Below, one piece after another: positions 25,369 to 33,541 of a DNA stretch of 64,000 nucleotides. The notes under the pieces are model-generated. The model was not told the origin of the DNA. It worked only from the letters and a program-made list of their open reading frames with translations, and ran no database searches. The stretch comes from Chitinophaga pendula (GTDB lineage: Bacteria; Bacteroidota; Bacteroidia; Chitinophagales; Chitinophagaceae): NCBI RefSeq assembly GCF_020386615.1, contig NZ_CP077769.1, positions 4,960,001-5,024,000 of the forward strand. The letters run 5' to 3'. A program made the translations under genes and the position numbers. Every line of letters begins with the position of its first letter. Position 1 is the stretch's first letter.

Positions 25369-26382
25369 CTAAAATGTTTCACAATTACTGCAAAGTGCCA
25401 GTTCGGATTTGCGTCCTTTGAGCAGGCGTTCGAGGTAGTTCATACGTTCTCTGGACTTGTAGATGGAGACGATATCCTGCTGCATTACATTGCCTACAAC
25501 GCCTTTGGAATTGAGGTCACTACAGCACACTGTAATATCGCCATTGGGGAGGAGTACCATTTGTTTCATCAGCATACTGCATCCTATCTTATGCCATTTC
25601 CTGCGAGGCTGAACGGTGGATATCTCTCCTGCCCAGTTATGAAGGCGGCGTAGTTCGAACCAATCCATCAATTTGTATAGTTCTCTAAATTCGGGATGCA
25701 TCCATTGTGTGTGCAATGGTTTACCTTCCGGGATGCAGGTGATGGCATACATCTTCACGGTGTGTGCCTGTTCGTCATTAATACGACGGAAGGCGCGTAC
25801 ATTTTCATAGAACCGGGACCATACGGCGTTGGTGCGCATCTGTTCGAACAGCTCAGGGGTACCTCCATCAAAACTTACCCCGATGACATCGATCACTTTC
25901 ATCGCGATGATGTCGGCAGACAGTTGTTCCCGAAGGAGCATGGCATTGGTGAGCATTCTTATTTCCGGGAATTTCAGCTGTTGCTGTGCTGCCTGGTCTT
26001 TGTATTTTTTGATGATGGCCAGCATCTCCATACGTTTGGGATGCAGGAGTATTTCTCCACCATTGTGCAGGTTGATGACCTCTACCTTGCGAAAGCGATC
26101 ATCCTGAATGAACTGTTGGAAGAAACGCTCCAAGGTATCTGCCGCGATAACTTGCTTAGGCTTAAAGTGGTCTAGCGAGCAGAATCTGCATCTCAGGTTA
26201 CATTGGCTGGCAAACTCTATATTGATCTCACGTACACTTAACCGGTGTTGGTGTCCAGGTAATTTGTAGTAATAATAGTAGTCTGCTAAGTATGCCAGTC
26301 CTTGTATTGCTTCAATTGATCTCCATATCAACGGCGTATGATAGAACCATTGTTTCAGGTGTCTTCTAATGGTGATGTACAT
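25369..26382 (-). CDS. Radical SAM protein with SPASM-like C-terminus
   Basis: The 337-residue protein has the radical SAM cluster motif in NIEFASQCNLRCRFCSLDHF (CxxxCxxC). The C-terminal cysteines (GCSMLM, ITVCCSDLNSKG, ALCSNCETF) fit a SPASM-type auxiliary iron-sulfur region. Members modify peptides or small molecules. No short precursor peptide is evident in the flanking gaps (25261-25368 and 26383-26461), so the substrate is unknown. It appears to be transcribed alone. Confidence 0.85.
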   Translation of the reverse strand: MYITIRRHLKQWFYHTPLIWRSIEAIQGLAYLADYYYYYKLPGHQHRLSVREINIEFASQCNLRCRFCSLDHFKPKQVIAADTLERFFQQFIQDDRFRKVEVINLHNGGEILLHPKRMEMLAIIKKYKDQAAQQQLKFPEIRMLTNAMLLREQLSADIIAMKVIDVIGVSFDGGTPELFEQMRTNAVWSRFYENVRAFRRINDEQAHTVKMYAITCIPEGKPLHTQWMHPEFRELYKLMDWFELRRLHNWAGEISTVQPRRKWHKIGCSMLMKQMVLLPNGDITVCCSDLNSKGVVGNVMQQDIVSIYKSRERMNYLERLLKGRKSELALCSNCETF

Positions 26383-26461
26383 TGTTCTCCGTAAGTTTTA
26401 TACTTATAAAACACACTTAAAAAAATGTACCCTGATGCCGTTCAAATTAATGTTGACATCC

Positions 26462-27748
26462 TTATCTGAACCTGTAATAAACACCTATCTGAAAACCAAT
26501 CCAGGATTGATTGTAGCCAGGTTTGTTCTTGGAGAAATCATTTGATATTTCCACCAACGGTTTGAAGTACCGGAATATGGATTCGCCTGCATACATTGAG
26601 AGCGGGAATTGTATGCTATCCAATGGCACATTCCTTCCGTTTTGGTAGTATTGGTATTGTATGCGATTATAGCTTATACCAGCCTGCACGGTCAGGCGTT
26701 CATTGATCTTTCTTTCCGCTACCAGTGCGACGATGTGATGTTTTCCTCTCAGGTCTACTGATACTATCATCGTCGAAGAGTCAATGGATTTGATCTGGGA
26801 AAGTTTGCCGGTGGTGGCATTCAGCTGTATATTCCAGTTATCGGCTACCGGTAATTGTGCGCCTAATCCATATCTGAAACCACCTATTCTGAAGTTGGAG
26901 GAGTAGGCCGCGATGGCGTACAAATATGGAATTCCGACCTTCACGGTTGGGGTGAAGAAGAGGTTTTCGTCTACGGTGAGGCCAGCGGCAGCGTAGCGTG
27001 TCCATGGATTATTTAGTAGGCGGCGGCGTTCTCTCCTTGGACGAGCAGGTGCATTTGGCCGGCTATCAGCTTCCATTATCGCAGTTTTATTACCTGTCGT
27101 GTTGGCTTCCTTTTCCGGCGTGAAAGGCGATGATACCCAGGGAGTGGTTAAGGACGGTGTATATCTGTTTGTGCTGCCAACATTGACATTTGCCGGTGTT
27201 GGTAGGCTTGTCAATGGTATTTTTACAATAACCGGCTGCTGTGTATCGTCTGATATAGGTGAAGCTGTTCTTGCGTGGCTATTTGTTTTAACAGACGGCT
27301 TATGTGATGTGCTTTTATCCGTTATGATTTTAACTGCGGCAGTACTTTTCAATACGTTGCCGGTCTTTCGTATGGTCGTATTTTTTGGTGGTGCTTCTGT
27401 ACTGGTAATTTTGGCTACTACCGGTTGACTCCGTTGGCGATTAAAAATGACATGGTCACCATATATCCTGTATTGTGTATTGAATGTACCTTTTATGAGG
27501 GAGAGTAATTCTTCTACTGTATAACTATTTTTCGTCAGCTGGACCATGTTGCTACCATTGATCTTATTGGCATCAAAAGAGAATACCAGTCCTGCCTGCC
27601 GGGAGATGATATTGCCCAGCATTTCTATTGTTATTTTTTTAGCCGGTACGTTTATCTTTCGCTGCAGTACCTGTGTTTGTGCATAAGTATGTATGCTGAT
27701 ACCCACCATTAAGGTGAGGCAGCAGCCATAAAATTTAATCACATCCAT
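26462..27748 (-). CDS. STN-domain protein with C-terminal beta-barrel-like region
   Basis: The 428-residue protein has a signal peptide (ends near TYAQ). An STN-like domain follows at residues about 30-105 (KITIEMLGNIISRQAGLVFSFDANKI; YTVEELLSLIKGTFN), then a low-complexity Thr/Pro/Lys linker. A C-terminal half of amphipathic strands ends in YYRFR, like outer-membrane beta-barrel ends. In Bacteroidota, STN domains normally sit at the front of TonB receptors and signal to FecR. Here the receptor plug is missing. The start overlaps the fecR-like stop by 14 bases, so the two are co-expressed. Function is unknown. Confidence 0.65.
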   Translation of the reverse strand: MDVIKFYGCCLTLMVGISIHTYAQTQVLQRKINVPAKKITIEMLGNIISRQAGLVFSFDANKINGSNMVQLTKNSYTVEELLSLIKGTFNTQYRIYGDHVIFNRQRSQPVVAKITSTEAPPKNTTIRKTGNVLKSTAAVKIITDKSTSHKPSVKTNSHARTASPISDDTQQPVIVKIPLTSLPTPANVNVGSTNRYTPSLTTPWVSSPFTPEKEANTTGNKTAIMEADSRPNAPARPRRERRRLLNNPWTRYAAAGLTVDENLFFTPTVKVGIPYLYAIAAYSSNFRIGGFRYGLGAQLPVADNWNIQLNATTGKLSQIKSIDSSTMIVSVDLRGKHHIVALVAERKINERLTVQAGISYNRIQYQYYQNGRNVPLDSIQFPLSMYAGESIFRYFKPLVEISNDFSKNKPGYNQSWIGFQIGVYYRFR

Positions 27749-28739
27749 AACCGTCTAAGTAGATTGTATCATATGAAGCATGGTAGGTCAGGTCCAGAGA
27801 GGCACTGATCACGTCGAGTACGTATTGGAGGGGTTTATCATCGAATGCGGTGCTGATACGGCATTTTGCCAGCTGTGGATTGGACAGCACGATAGGTACG
27901 CCATAGGCAGTTTCGAGTTGCCGGATTACGGCGCCCAGGTCTTTGTCTTCGAAGCGAAGGCTTCTATGAATGGTCGTTGTGTTGACCGTTGTTCGTGTAA
28001 TAGCTTCTGTTCGCTTTAATTGTTTATCAGCGATGAGATAACATCCTTTCGTTCCTCCTTTCAGCACGATACTATCTTTCATAGTGGAGAGCATCACGGC
28101 GCCATTATCTACTTTTACGACGATGCTATCGCTGTTCTTATTTACTGTAAAAGCGGTACCGATCACGCGGATATTCAGTTCACCGGCCTGTATGTTGAAC
28201 GGGCGTTGCGGATCGTGTTGTACTGCGAAGTACACTTCTCCGGTTTGTAGCTGTACCGTTCTTCCTGTATGGAAATTATCTGCGTAGGCGATGCTGCCAC
28301 CGGGATGTATCTTCACCTGGGACTGATCCGGCAGGGAGGTCTGTACCTGTTGGGAATTGGCACTGACTAGCACCTGCTGTTGCCGAGGTCCTGGCTGTCG
28401 CAGGAGGAAGGTAACCAATGCGGCTCCCAGCAGGATAATCACCGTAGCTGCGGCAGCGAGTTGCCAGCGCAGGGTACGTACTTTTGATTTTTTTGTACCC
28501 GAGGAAGTGGTATTAGCTGTTTTCCAGTGTTGCCATTCCTGTTTTAGATCCGGAGTACGATAAGACATAGTGCTGCCTGTCTGTTGCCAGGTATGGGATA
28601 ACCGGTCGAACAACTGCTGGTTTGCTTCAGCACGTGCGCACCAGTCATCGATTGCTATCGCCTCTTCCGGGCTGGCTTCGCCAGCGAGGTATTTTACGAT
28701 AACCTCTTCAGACACTTCTATGTTAGTTTCGTTACTCAC
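27735..28739 (-). CDS. FecR-family anti-sigma factor
   Basis: The 334-residue protein has a cytoplasmic N-terminus with WxxR-like residues (IDDWCARAEANQQLFDRLSHTWQ). One transmembrane helix spans residues about 88-110. A periplasmic FecR domain (TSLPDQSQVKIHPGGSIAYADNF; FNIQAGELNIRVIGTAFTV) and a C-terminal DUF4974-like domain (LGAVIRQLETAYGVPIVLSN) follow. It should control the ECF sigma factor encoded 23 bases upstream. Confidence 0.92.
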   Translation of the reverse strand: MSNETNIEVSEEVIVKYLAGEASPEEAIAIDDWCARAEANQQLFDRLSHTWQQTGSTMSYRTPDLKQEWQHWKTANTTSSGTKKSKVRTLRWQLAAAATVIILLGAALVTFLLRQPGPRQQQVLVSANSQQVQTSLPDQSQVKIHPGGSIAYADNFHTGRTVQLQTGEVYFAVQHDPQRPFNIQAGELNIRVIGTAFTVNKNSDSIVVKVDNGAVMLSTMKDSIVLKGGTKGCYLIADKQLKRTEAITRTTVNTTTIHRSLRFEDKDLGAVIRQLETAYGVPIVLSNPQLAKCRISTAFDDKPLQYVLDVISASLDLTYHASYDTIYLDGYGCD

Positions 28740-28762
28740 GTTAAAATTATTTCATGCAGCTG

Positions 28763-29320
28763 TTATAAGTTATAGTATAGTAAGATCAGTATTATTTCGA
28801 TGTAGGCAGCTAATTTTTCTCTCAGGATACGCAAGGCTTTGCTCATCTGTGCTTCTACTGTTTTGACAGAGAGGGATAATTCTTCTGCTATTTCTGCATA
28901 TTTGAGGCCTTCCTCCCGACTTTTGCGAAATATCAATTTACACTGTGCGGGAAGACTTTCTATCGCGTTGTGGATGTGTACCTGTAATTCGGATGCCACG
29001 ACCTTATCCATCGCATCTCTGGTCGTTCCGGCATGTTCATCTCTGCTCTGATGTTGTATATAGCGTCCCCGGGTATCTGCCTGCCTGATGTTATTGAGGC
29101 AATAGTTGTGCGTAGCCCGGTACAGATATCCTTTGATAGCATCTTCGAAAACGATCTCGTCCCGCTTTTCCCACAGGCGGGTAAATACGGTTTGTACGAC
29201 GTCATTGGCTTCGTTATTGTCTTTCAGTATCGTATAGGCATAACGATGCAGCTTTTCATAATATGTATGAAAAAGCGCCCCAAACACCACAGTGATCTTC
29301 TTGTTACCGTTTCTATCCAA
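28763..29320 (-). CDS. ECF RNA polymerase sigma factor
   Basis: The 185-residue protein has sigma region 2 (FHTYYEKLHRYAYTILKDNNEANDVVQTVFTRLW) at residues about 14-50. Region 4 (LPAQCKLIFRKSREEGLKYAEIAEELSLSVKTVEAQMSKALRIL) is near residues 123-167. It belongs to the Bacteroidota sigma-70 group paired with FecR anti-sigma factors. It heads a three-gene operon with the anti-sigma factor and the STN protein. Confidence 0.93.
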   Translation of the reverse strand: MDRNGNKKITVVFGALFHTYYEKLHRYAYTILKDNNEANDVVQTVFTRLWEKRDEIVFEDAIKGYLYRATHNYCLNNIRQADTRGRYIQHQSRDEHAGTTRDAMDKVVASELQVHIHNAIESLPAQCKLIFRKSREEGLKYAEIAEELSLSVKTVEAQMSKALRILREKLAAYIEIILILLYYNL

Positions 29321-29792
29321 TGCTTTTGCTTACCTATATGCGAAGGGTTATTGGCTTATATACCATTAAAACACATTCTCAGCAGCTTACCCTTACCGCC
29401 AGCGCAAAAATACTGGATAATCTGCTGTGTTCGTAGTATTAAGCCGGGCAACTTTTATATAAGTAGCTAATTATCAATGCTGTAGTAGAAAAGCCGGATA
29501 AGCGGAGAATTAGGCGTTGGCTATAGGAAGCTTATAGGAATGTTATAGGAGAGCTATAGGAGAGGTGGACCTGAGACTTTATTTACTCATTATCAAATAG
29601 TTAGGAGGTATTTTGAGGTGACAAGGTGGGCAGAAATGAAGTTATATGATTGATAATCAGTCACAAAATGAAAGATTTGCCAATTATACCATACTTTTCC
29701 TTAATCTTGTAATTAAGAATGCAGTAATGTAGCAACCCCGTTCTTTTACATATCGAAACTCTTATTCCTTATACTTAATACCCCTTTATTTT
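29321..29792. other. Intergenic region with TATAGGA repeats
   Basis: This 472-base gap between divergent genes (ECF sigma factor and HsdR-N-like) contains the 11-base repeat array at 29522-29575. The remainder is AT-rich and presumably carries both promoters; no further gene was recognised. Confidence 0.6.
29522..29575 (+). repeat. Four TATAGGA units at 11-base spacing, copy 1
   Basis: TATAGGA occurs at 29522, 29533, 29544 and 29555, exactly 11 bases apart with variable 4-base spacers, followed by GAGGTGGACC. The same architecture recurs at 42678-42717 and 62975-63041 in the reverse orientation. Confidence 0.85.
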
Positions 29793-30866
29793 ATGGATTT
29801 TAAAGATACCATTAAACAATTAGCAGAGAGAATTCTCAAACACAAAGAATTGGTACAAACGGAAGAAGCAACCAAACATTCGTTTGTAATGCCATTTATC
29901 CAAGCGTTAGGTTACGATGTTTTTAACCCTATGGAAGTAGTTCCTGAATTCGTTGCGGATCTTGGGATAAAAAAAGGTGAAAAGGTCGACTATGCCATTG
30001 TAAAGGAAGGGCAACCGGTCATCCTGATAGAATGCAAGCATTGGTCATCAAATCTAGATCCTCATAACTCTCAGTTATTCCGTTATTTTCACACTACCAA
30101 AGCTAAATTTTCCATTTTAACCAATGGCTTTGAGTCCTGGTTTTATACTGATCTTGATGAGCCGAATAAGATGGATCAAAAGCCTTTTTTCATTTTTGAC
30201 CTTCAGGATATCAGAGATAACCAGATAGAGGAGTTAAAAAAGTTTCACAAGAACTATTTTGACTCTGACACTATTGTTTCGACTGCCAGCGAGCTAAAAT
30301 ATCTGGGTCTGATCAAACAGTTATTCAATACCGAGGTAAACAACCCCAGTCCGGACTTTGTGCGGCACTTTGCACGCCAGGTATATACAAATGGCAGCGT
30401 CACCCAGAAGGTACTTGATCAGTTCACCCAGTTTACCAAAAAAGCATTCCAGATATACATTTCTGACCTTATTACGGAACGGCTGAAGTCTGCTTTACAA
30501 AAGGAGGAAAATGATCAACCGCCAGCAGAGGCTGTGGAGCTTATTATGGAACCGGAAAGTAAAATCCAGACGACCCAAGAGGAGTTGGATTCATTCCAGA
30601 TCATTCGTTCAATACTAAGACAGGTTGTTCCTGTGGACAAGATACATTACCGGGATGCGCAGTCTTATTTCGCCATTCTATATGATGACAATAACCGGAA
30701 ACCATTGTGTCGGTTGTACATAGGGGCGACAAAAAAACAAATCGGGCTCTTCGGTGCAGACAGGACGGAAGTGAAGAAGGAGTTAAGCTCTCTGGACGAT
30801 ATCTTTCAGCATGCAGACCATTTGCTGGAAACAGCCAAAAGCTACCTTAAAACATTAGAAGTGTAG
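29793..30866 (+). CDS. Stand-alone type I restriction HsdR N-terminal domain protein
   Basis: The 357-residue protein matches the HSDR_N nuclease domain at residues about 10-150. It has the PD-(D/E)xK pattern in EKVDYAIVKEG and VILIECKHW, preceded by KHSFVMPFIQALGYDVFNP. There is no helicase motor, and no hsdM or hsdS gene is nearby. The C-terminal half (about 240-357) is unrecognised. Similar lone proteins are widespread and largely uncharacterised. The DNA is visibly more AT-rich than the operons to its left, which may mean later acquisition. Confidence 0.8.
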   Translation: MDFKDTIKQLAERILKHKELVQTEEATKHSFVMPFIQALGYDVFNPMEVVPEFVADLGIKKGEKVDYAIVKEGQPVILIECKHWSSNLDPHNSQLFRYFHTTKAKFSILTNGFESWFYTDLDEPNKMDQKPFFIFDLQDIRDNQIEELKKFHKNYFDSDTIVSTASELKYLGLIKQLFNTEVNNPSPDFVRHFARQVYTNGSVTQKVLDQFTQFTKKAFQIYISDLITERLKSALQKEENDQPPAEAVELIMEPESKIQTTQEELDSFQIIRSILRQVVPVDKIHYRDAQSYFAILYDDNNRKPLCRLYIGATKKQIGLFGADRTEVKKELSSLDDIFQHADHLLETAKSYLKTLEV

Positions 30867-30873
30867 CTTATGG

Positions 30874-30913
30874 TACAGGGTAAGGAACGGTTCGCACCGT
30901 TCCTTACCCTGTA
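30874..30913. terminator. 17-bp perfect inverted repeat between convergent genes
   Basis: Arms 30874-30890 and 30897-30913 are perfectly complementary with a 6-base loop. It sits between the convergent ends of the HsdR-N-like gene and the 30918 lipoprotein gene. There is no T tract, so bidirectional termination is likely but not certain. Confidence 0.6.
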
Positions 30914-30917
30914 GCTA

Positions 30918-31430
30918 TTACTTATTTACGGCGGTCACTACGTAGCGGCCTTTGATCTGGTTGAACCAGAATATACCATTATTCATGCTTACTCCCTGGT
31001 AGTTGGCCCAGAGATCTTTCACTTCGGCGGCAGCGACCTCTTTTTTCAGTTCATTATCAAAAATCTTTTCGTAACGTGTTTTGAACTGGGTACCGGTTTT
31101 ATACTTAGCAATGGGGAAATCAATATTGGCGATAATGCTGTCTTTCTGGTCTGCTGCTACCCATTCTTTAAACTTGTTAAAGAATATGATAAATTCTGTT
31201 TGGCTGGCCATTCCGGAGGCTTCCCAATTTTTGATGGTAGTATCTGCCAGCGCGGCATCCATCAGCGAGGCTGCCACTTCCGCTGCTGGTTGCTCAGGGA
31301 TCGTATCTACTTTACCAATAAGTGAATCATGTTGTGTTTCGGCAGTCTTTGTTCCTGACTGGCAAGCGGTTGCTATGATCATAGCGGCCCCGATGGCGAA
31401 TAAATGATACGGTCTCCTTTTTGTATACAT
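30918..31430 (-). CDS. Hypothetical lipoprotein
   Basis: The 170-residue protein begins MYTKRRPYHLFAIGAAMIIA and has a lipobox-like ATAC at about residue 23, so it is probably a lipid-anchored envelope protein. The frame is open 14 codons further up, but the later ATG at 31430 gives the proper signal peptide. The rest is acidic and helical (FIIFFNKFKEWVAADQKDS) with no family I recognise. Confidence 0.65.
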   Translation of the reverse strand: MYTKRRPYHLFAIGAAMIIATACQSGTKTAETQHDSLIGKVDTIPEQPAAEVAASLMDAALADTTIKNWEASGMASQTEFIIFFNKFKEWVAADQKDSIIANIDFPIAKYKTGTQFKTRYEKIFDNELKKEVAAAEVKDLWANYQGVSMNNGIFWFNQIKGRYVVTAVNK

Positions 31431-31561
31431 ATGCACTGTTTTACCTAAAATTAACGGATATAATGTATTCATGCTGAAAGTATTATTCCTTTAACATTTT
31501 CTTGTATCCGTATGCCAGGAACGATGACGGCGGCCTAGCTATGATGATATTGCCATATTAA

Positions 31562-31599
31562 AAAACAGGCTGTATCAGCAGTCTGATACAGCCTGTTTT
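31562..31599. terminator. Bidirectional intrinsic terminator
   Basis: The 17-bp stem 31562-31578 with 31583-31599 (loop CAGT) has A-rich and T-rich ends. It terminates the minus-strand lipoprotein gene at 31688. Confidence 0.75.
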
Positions 31600-31631
31600 C
31601 AATTAACTACTTGTCAATCCCGCTATCTCGT

Positions 31632-31674
31632 CAATAAGTGAATGTCTCAAAAGTTTCAAGACGCTCACTTATTG
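31632..31674. repeat. Inverted repeat near a lipoprotein 3' end
   Basis: CAATAAGTGA (31632-31641) is complementary to TCACTTATTG (31665-31674), with GTCT/AGAC extending the stem inside. It lies just after the 31688 gene stop and may protect the mRNA 3' end. Confidence 0.5.
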
Positions 31675-31687
31675 CTTATTGGAAACA

Positions 31688-32182
31688 TCATCCCCAAGTG
31701 ACGATAGCAGAATTATTTTTTCTATCCCAACGGATATGGATATCTATATCAGAAGTATTATGATCGTTCATCCATTTCTTTATAAGGGCGATACATTTCA
31801 ATGCGCTTCCCAGGCCAGTGACCACATACCTTTCCCGCTCCGTTAACACACGAGCGGTGTTAACAATAGTGTAATAGTTATCTTTGTCACTATCAGATAT
31901 GGCACTTACTCTGACAACGACATCATAGTTATCTGAGTCTTCCAAAGAAGCCAGTTTATTAGTTCCTTCATTTAAGAATCGAGATAACTTTTGTCCAAAT
32001 ACATCCAATGTTGCGTATTCCTGGGTGCCCTCATAAGGAAAGATGTTTGGACCGGTAGTTGCCAATTGCTCTGTGGCAGGCTTGTTTTTAGCGACGGGAA
32101 CAGTACTGTCTTTTTTGCAAGAGGTTAACAGACCTGTGGTTACCAGTGTAGTCAAGGTAAAAATACAAATTACTCTTTTCAT
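31688..32182 (-). CDS. Hypothetical lipoprotein
   Basis: The 164-residue protein has a signal peptide with lipobox LLTSC (Cys about residue 22) followed by KKDSTVPVAKN. The C-terminal two thirds contain no recognised family. The start ATG at 32182 gives a standard signal peptide. It is flanked by terminator-like hairpins and seems to be a single-gene unit. Confidence 0.65.
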   Translation of the reverse strand: MKRVICIFTLTTLVTTGLLTSCKKDSTVPVAKNKPATEQLATTGPNIFPYEGTQEYATLDVFGQKLSRFLNEGTNKLASLEDSDNYDVVVRVSAISDSDKDNYYTIVNTARVLTERERYVVTGLGSALKCIALIKKWMNDHNTSDIDIHIRWDRKNNSAIVTWG

Positions 32183-32526
32183 AGTTTTATTTGGGTTTAA
32201 TTGATGAGCTATGTATTAACAAACGTTCTAAAAGGGCAGGGAATCGTAATTGTTATCAATCGAATTTACCTTAGTTGGAAACACCTCCCCTATATAGTTC
32301 ATAAACGGTACTGAATATTTCATTAACGGCTATCTTTTGCATTTTTCAGCCTATGATGACAGGAGGGTAAAACCGTATTCCATTCTCCGTTTTTTGCCGG
32401 TAGAAGAAAGCGTGAATTTCAATGGCCGAGGAAGATGTTAAGGTCACTTTATTTGCAACTAAAGGGAAGGCGTCTTGCTTTTAAAAGCGTCAACGTTTTC
32501 AAATGCTGCATTAGTTACAGGCACAT
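32183..32526. other. Intergenic region without recognised features
   Basis: About 345 bases upstream of the 31688 lipoprotein gene and downstream of tRNA-Gln. I see only the probable lipoprotein promoter region and no gene. Confidence 0.5.
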
Positions 32527-32568
32527 AAAAAAAGGTCAAAAACTTATAGGTGAAGTTTTTGACCTTTT
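32527..32568 (-). terminator. Terminator of tRNA-Gln(CTG)
   Basis: A 16-bp stem (32530-32545 with 32553-32568) is followed on the minus strand by a T-rich run, directly after the tRNA 3' end. Confidence 0.8.
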
Positions 32569-32569
32569 G

Positions 32570-32640
32570 TTGCCCGACCTGGATTCGAACCAAGACAAAC
32601 AGAGTCAGAGTCTGTCGTACTACCGTTATACTATCGGGCA
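32570..32640 (-). tRNA. tRNA-Gln (anticodon CTG)
   Basis: A full cloverleaf on the minus strand: acceptor TGCCCGA/TCGGGCA, anticodon stem ACAGA/TCTGT with loop CTCTGAC (CTG), and T arm GGTTCGAATCC. The 3' CCA is not encoded. About 71 bases long. Confidence 0.93.
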
Positions 32641-32711
32641 ATTATTTAAGGGATGGCAAAATTATACTTTTTTTCGAAAAAAACAATTCTACTTCAAATA
32701 AAAGTCGGGAT

Positions 32712-32755
32712 AATAGTAAGGCCTCTTACCGATGGATAAGAGGCCTTACTATTTT
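32712..32755. terminator. Terminator-like hairpin after the OmpA-family gene
   Basis: A 17-bp perfect stem (32712-32728 with 32737-32753, loop of 8) lies between the OmpA-like stop and tRNA-Gln. It has a short T run on the plus side and is AT-rich on the minus side. Confidence 0.65.
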
Positions 32756-32769
32756 AAGGATACTTTAAC

Positions 32770-33303
32770 TTATTGCTTTACGTCGTAGAGTATAACGAAC
32801 TCTACGCGGCGGTTTCTCGCTTTTCCTTCATCGGTGTCGTTGGTCGCGACGGGTGCGCGGTCGCCCAGTCCCCAGGTCAGCATCCGGTCGGCGCTTACAC
32901 CATCTGTTATCAGCAGTTGTTTACCGCTGGCAGCGCGGCGTTCGGATAGCTCGCGGTTATAGCTGGGGGCGCCGGTGTTATCAGTATGCCCGGTCACCAA
33001 TATCTTGGTCTTACCGTATTTGGTCAACACATTGGCAAAACGCTGAAAAGTAGGCTTTATCTCTTCCTTTAGTTGGTCTGAAGAGGAAGCGAACAATACG
33101 TTATTGGGGAAGATCACCTTGACACTGTCTTTGATGATACTTACTTCTGCTTCATTCAGCACGTTTTTAAGTTCTCTGTATTGTTTGCTCATGTACTGCT
33201 GCTGGCTGCCACCGGTCTTCCTGGCGGAGCTGCATGCAACGAACAATAACACCACAATGGCAGTCAATATACTACCGGTCATTCTATTTGCTATTTTCTT
33301 CAT
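32770..33303 (-). CDS. OmpA-family peptidoglycan-binding lipoprotein
   Basis: The 177-residue protein starts at 33303 (MKKIANRMTG) with a signal peptide and lipobox VACSS. The OmpA/MotB C-terminal domain has VTGHTDNTGAPSYNRELSERRA and the ARNRRVEF end. It binds peptidoglycan and anchors the outer membrane. The upstream ATG at 33324 is less likely because it would lengthen the signal peptide. Confidence 0.9.
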   Translation of the reverse strand: MKKIANRMTGSILTAIVVLLFVACSSARKTGGSQQQYMSKQYRELKNVLNEAEVSIIKDSVKVIFPNNVLFASSSDQLKEEIKPTFQRFANVLTKYGKTKILVTGHTDNTGAPSYNRELSERRAASGKQLLITDGVSADRMLTWGLGDRAPVATNDTDEGKARNRRVEFVILYDVKQ

Positions 33304-33515
33304 ATGTCCACTTATTTGGCGCAAAGGTATCTAAAAACAATAATATCAACATGTTACAAAGGTAGCGGGTTATATTTACGGCACCTTTGAAGTATACATA
33401 TTTCACAAAACAATCTGCGGAAAGTATAGTTCATTATTGTGCACAAATTTTACACATCTGTATTACTATATCATTGCAAATGATGCAATTAATATGCTAC
33501 TTTTCTTTTTCAGTG

Positions 33516-33523
33516 TATCTTTG
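33516..33523 (+). promoter_or_regulatory. Predicted -7 element of the mqo promoter
   Basis: TATCTTTG matches TAnnTTTG fully and lies 18 bases before the mqo start. The -33 box at the expected distance (TATG) is only a partial match. Confidence 0.45.
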
Positions 33524-33541
33524 TACCCTTCAATCATTAGC

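Noticed and set aside
32435..32701. 88-codon plus-strand frame over the tRNA-Gln region
   Set aside because: It runs through the tRNA gene and its terminator on the opposite strand.
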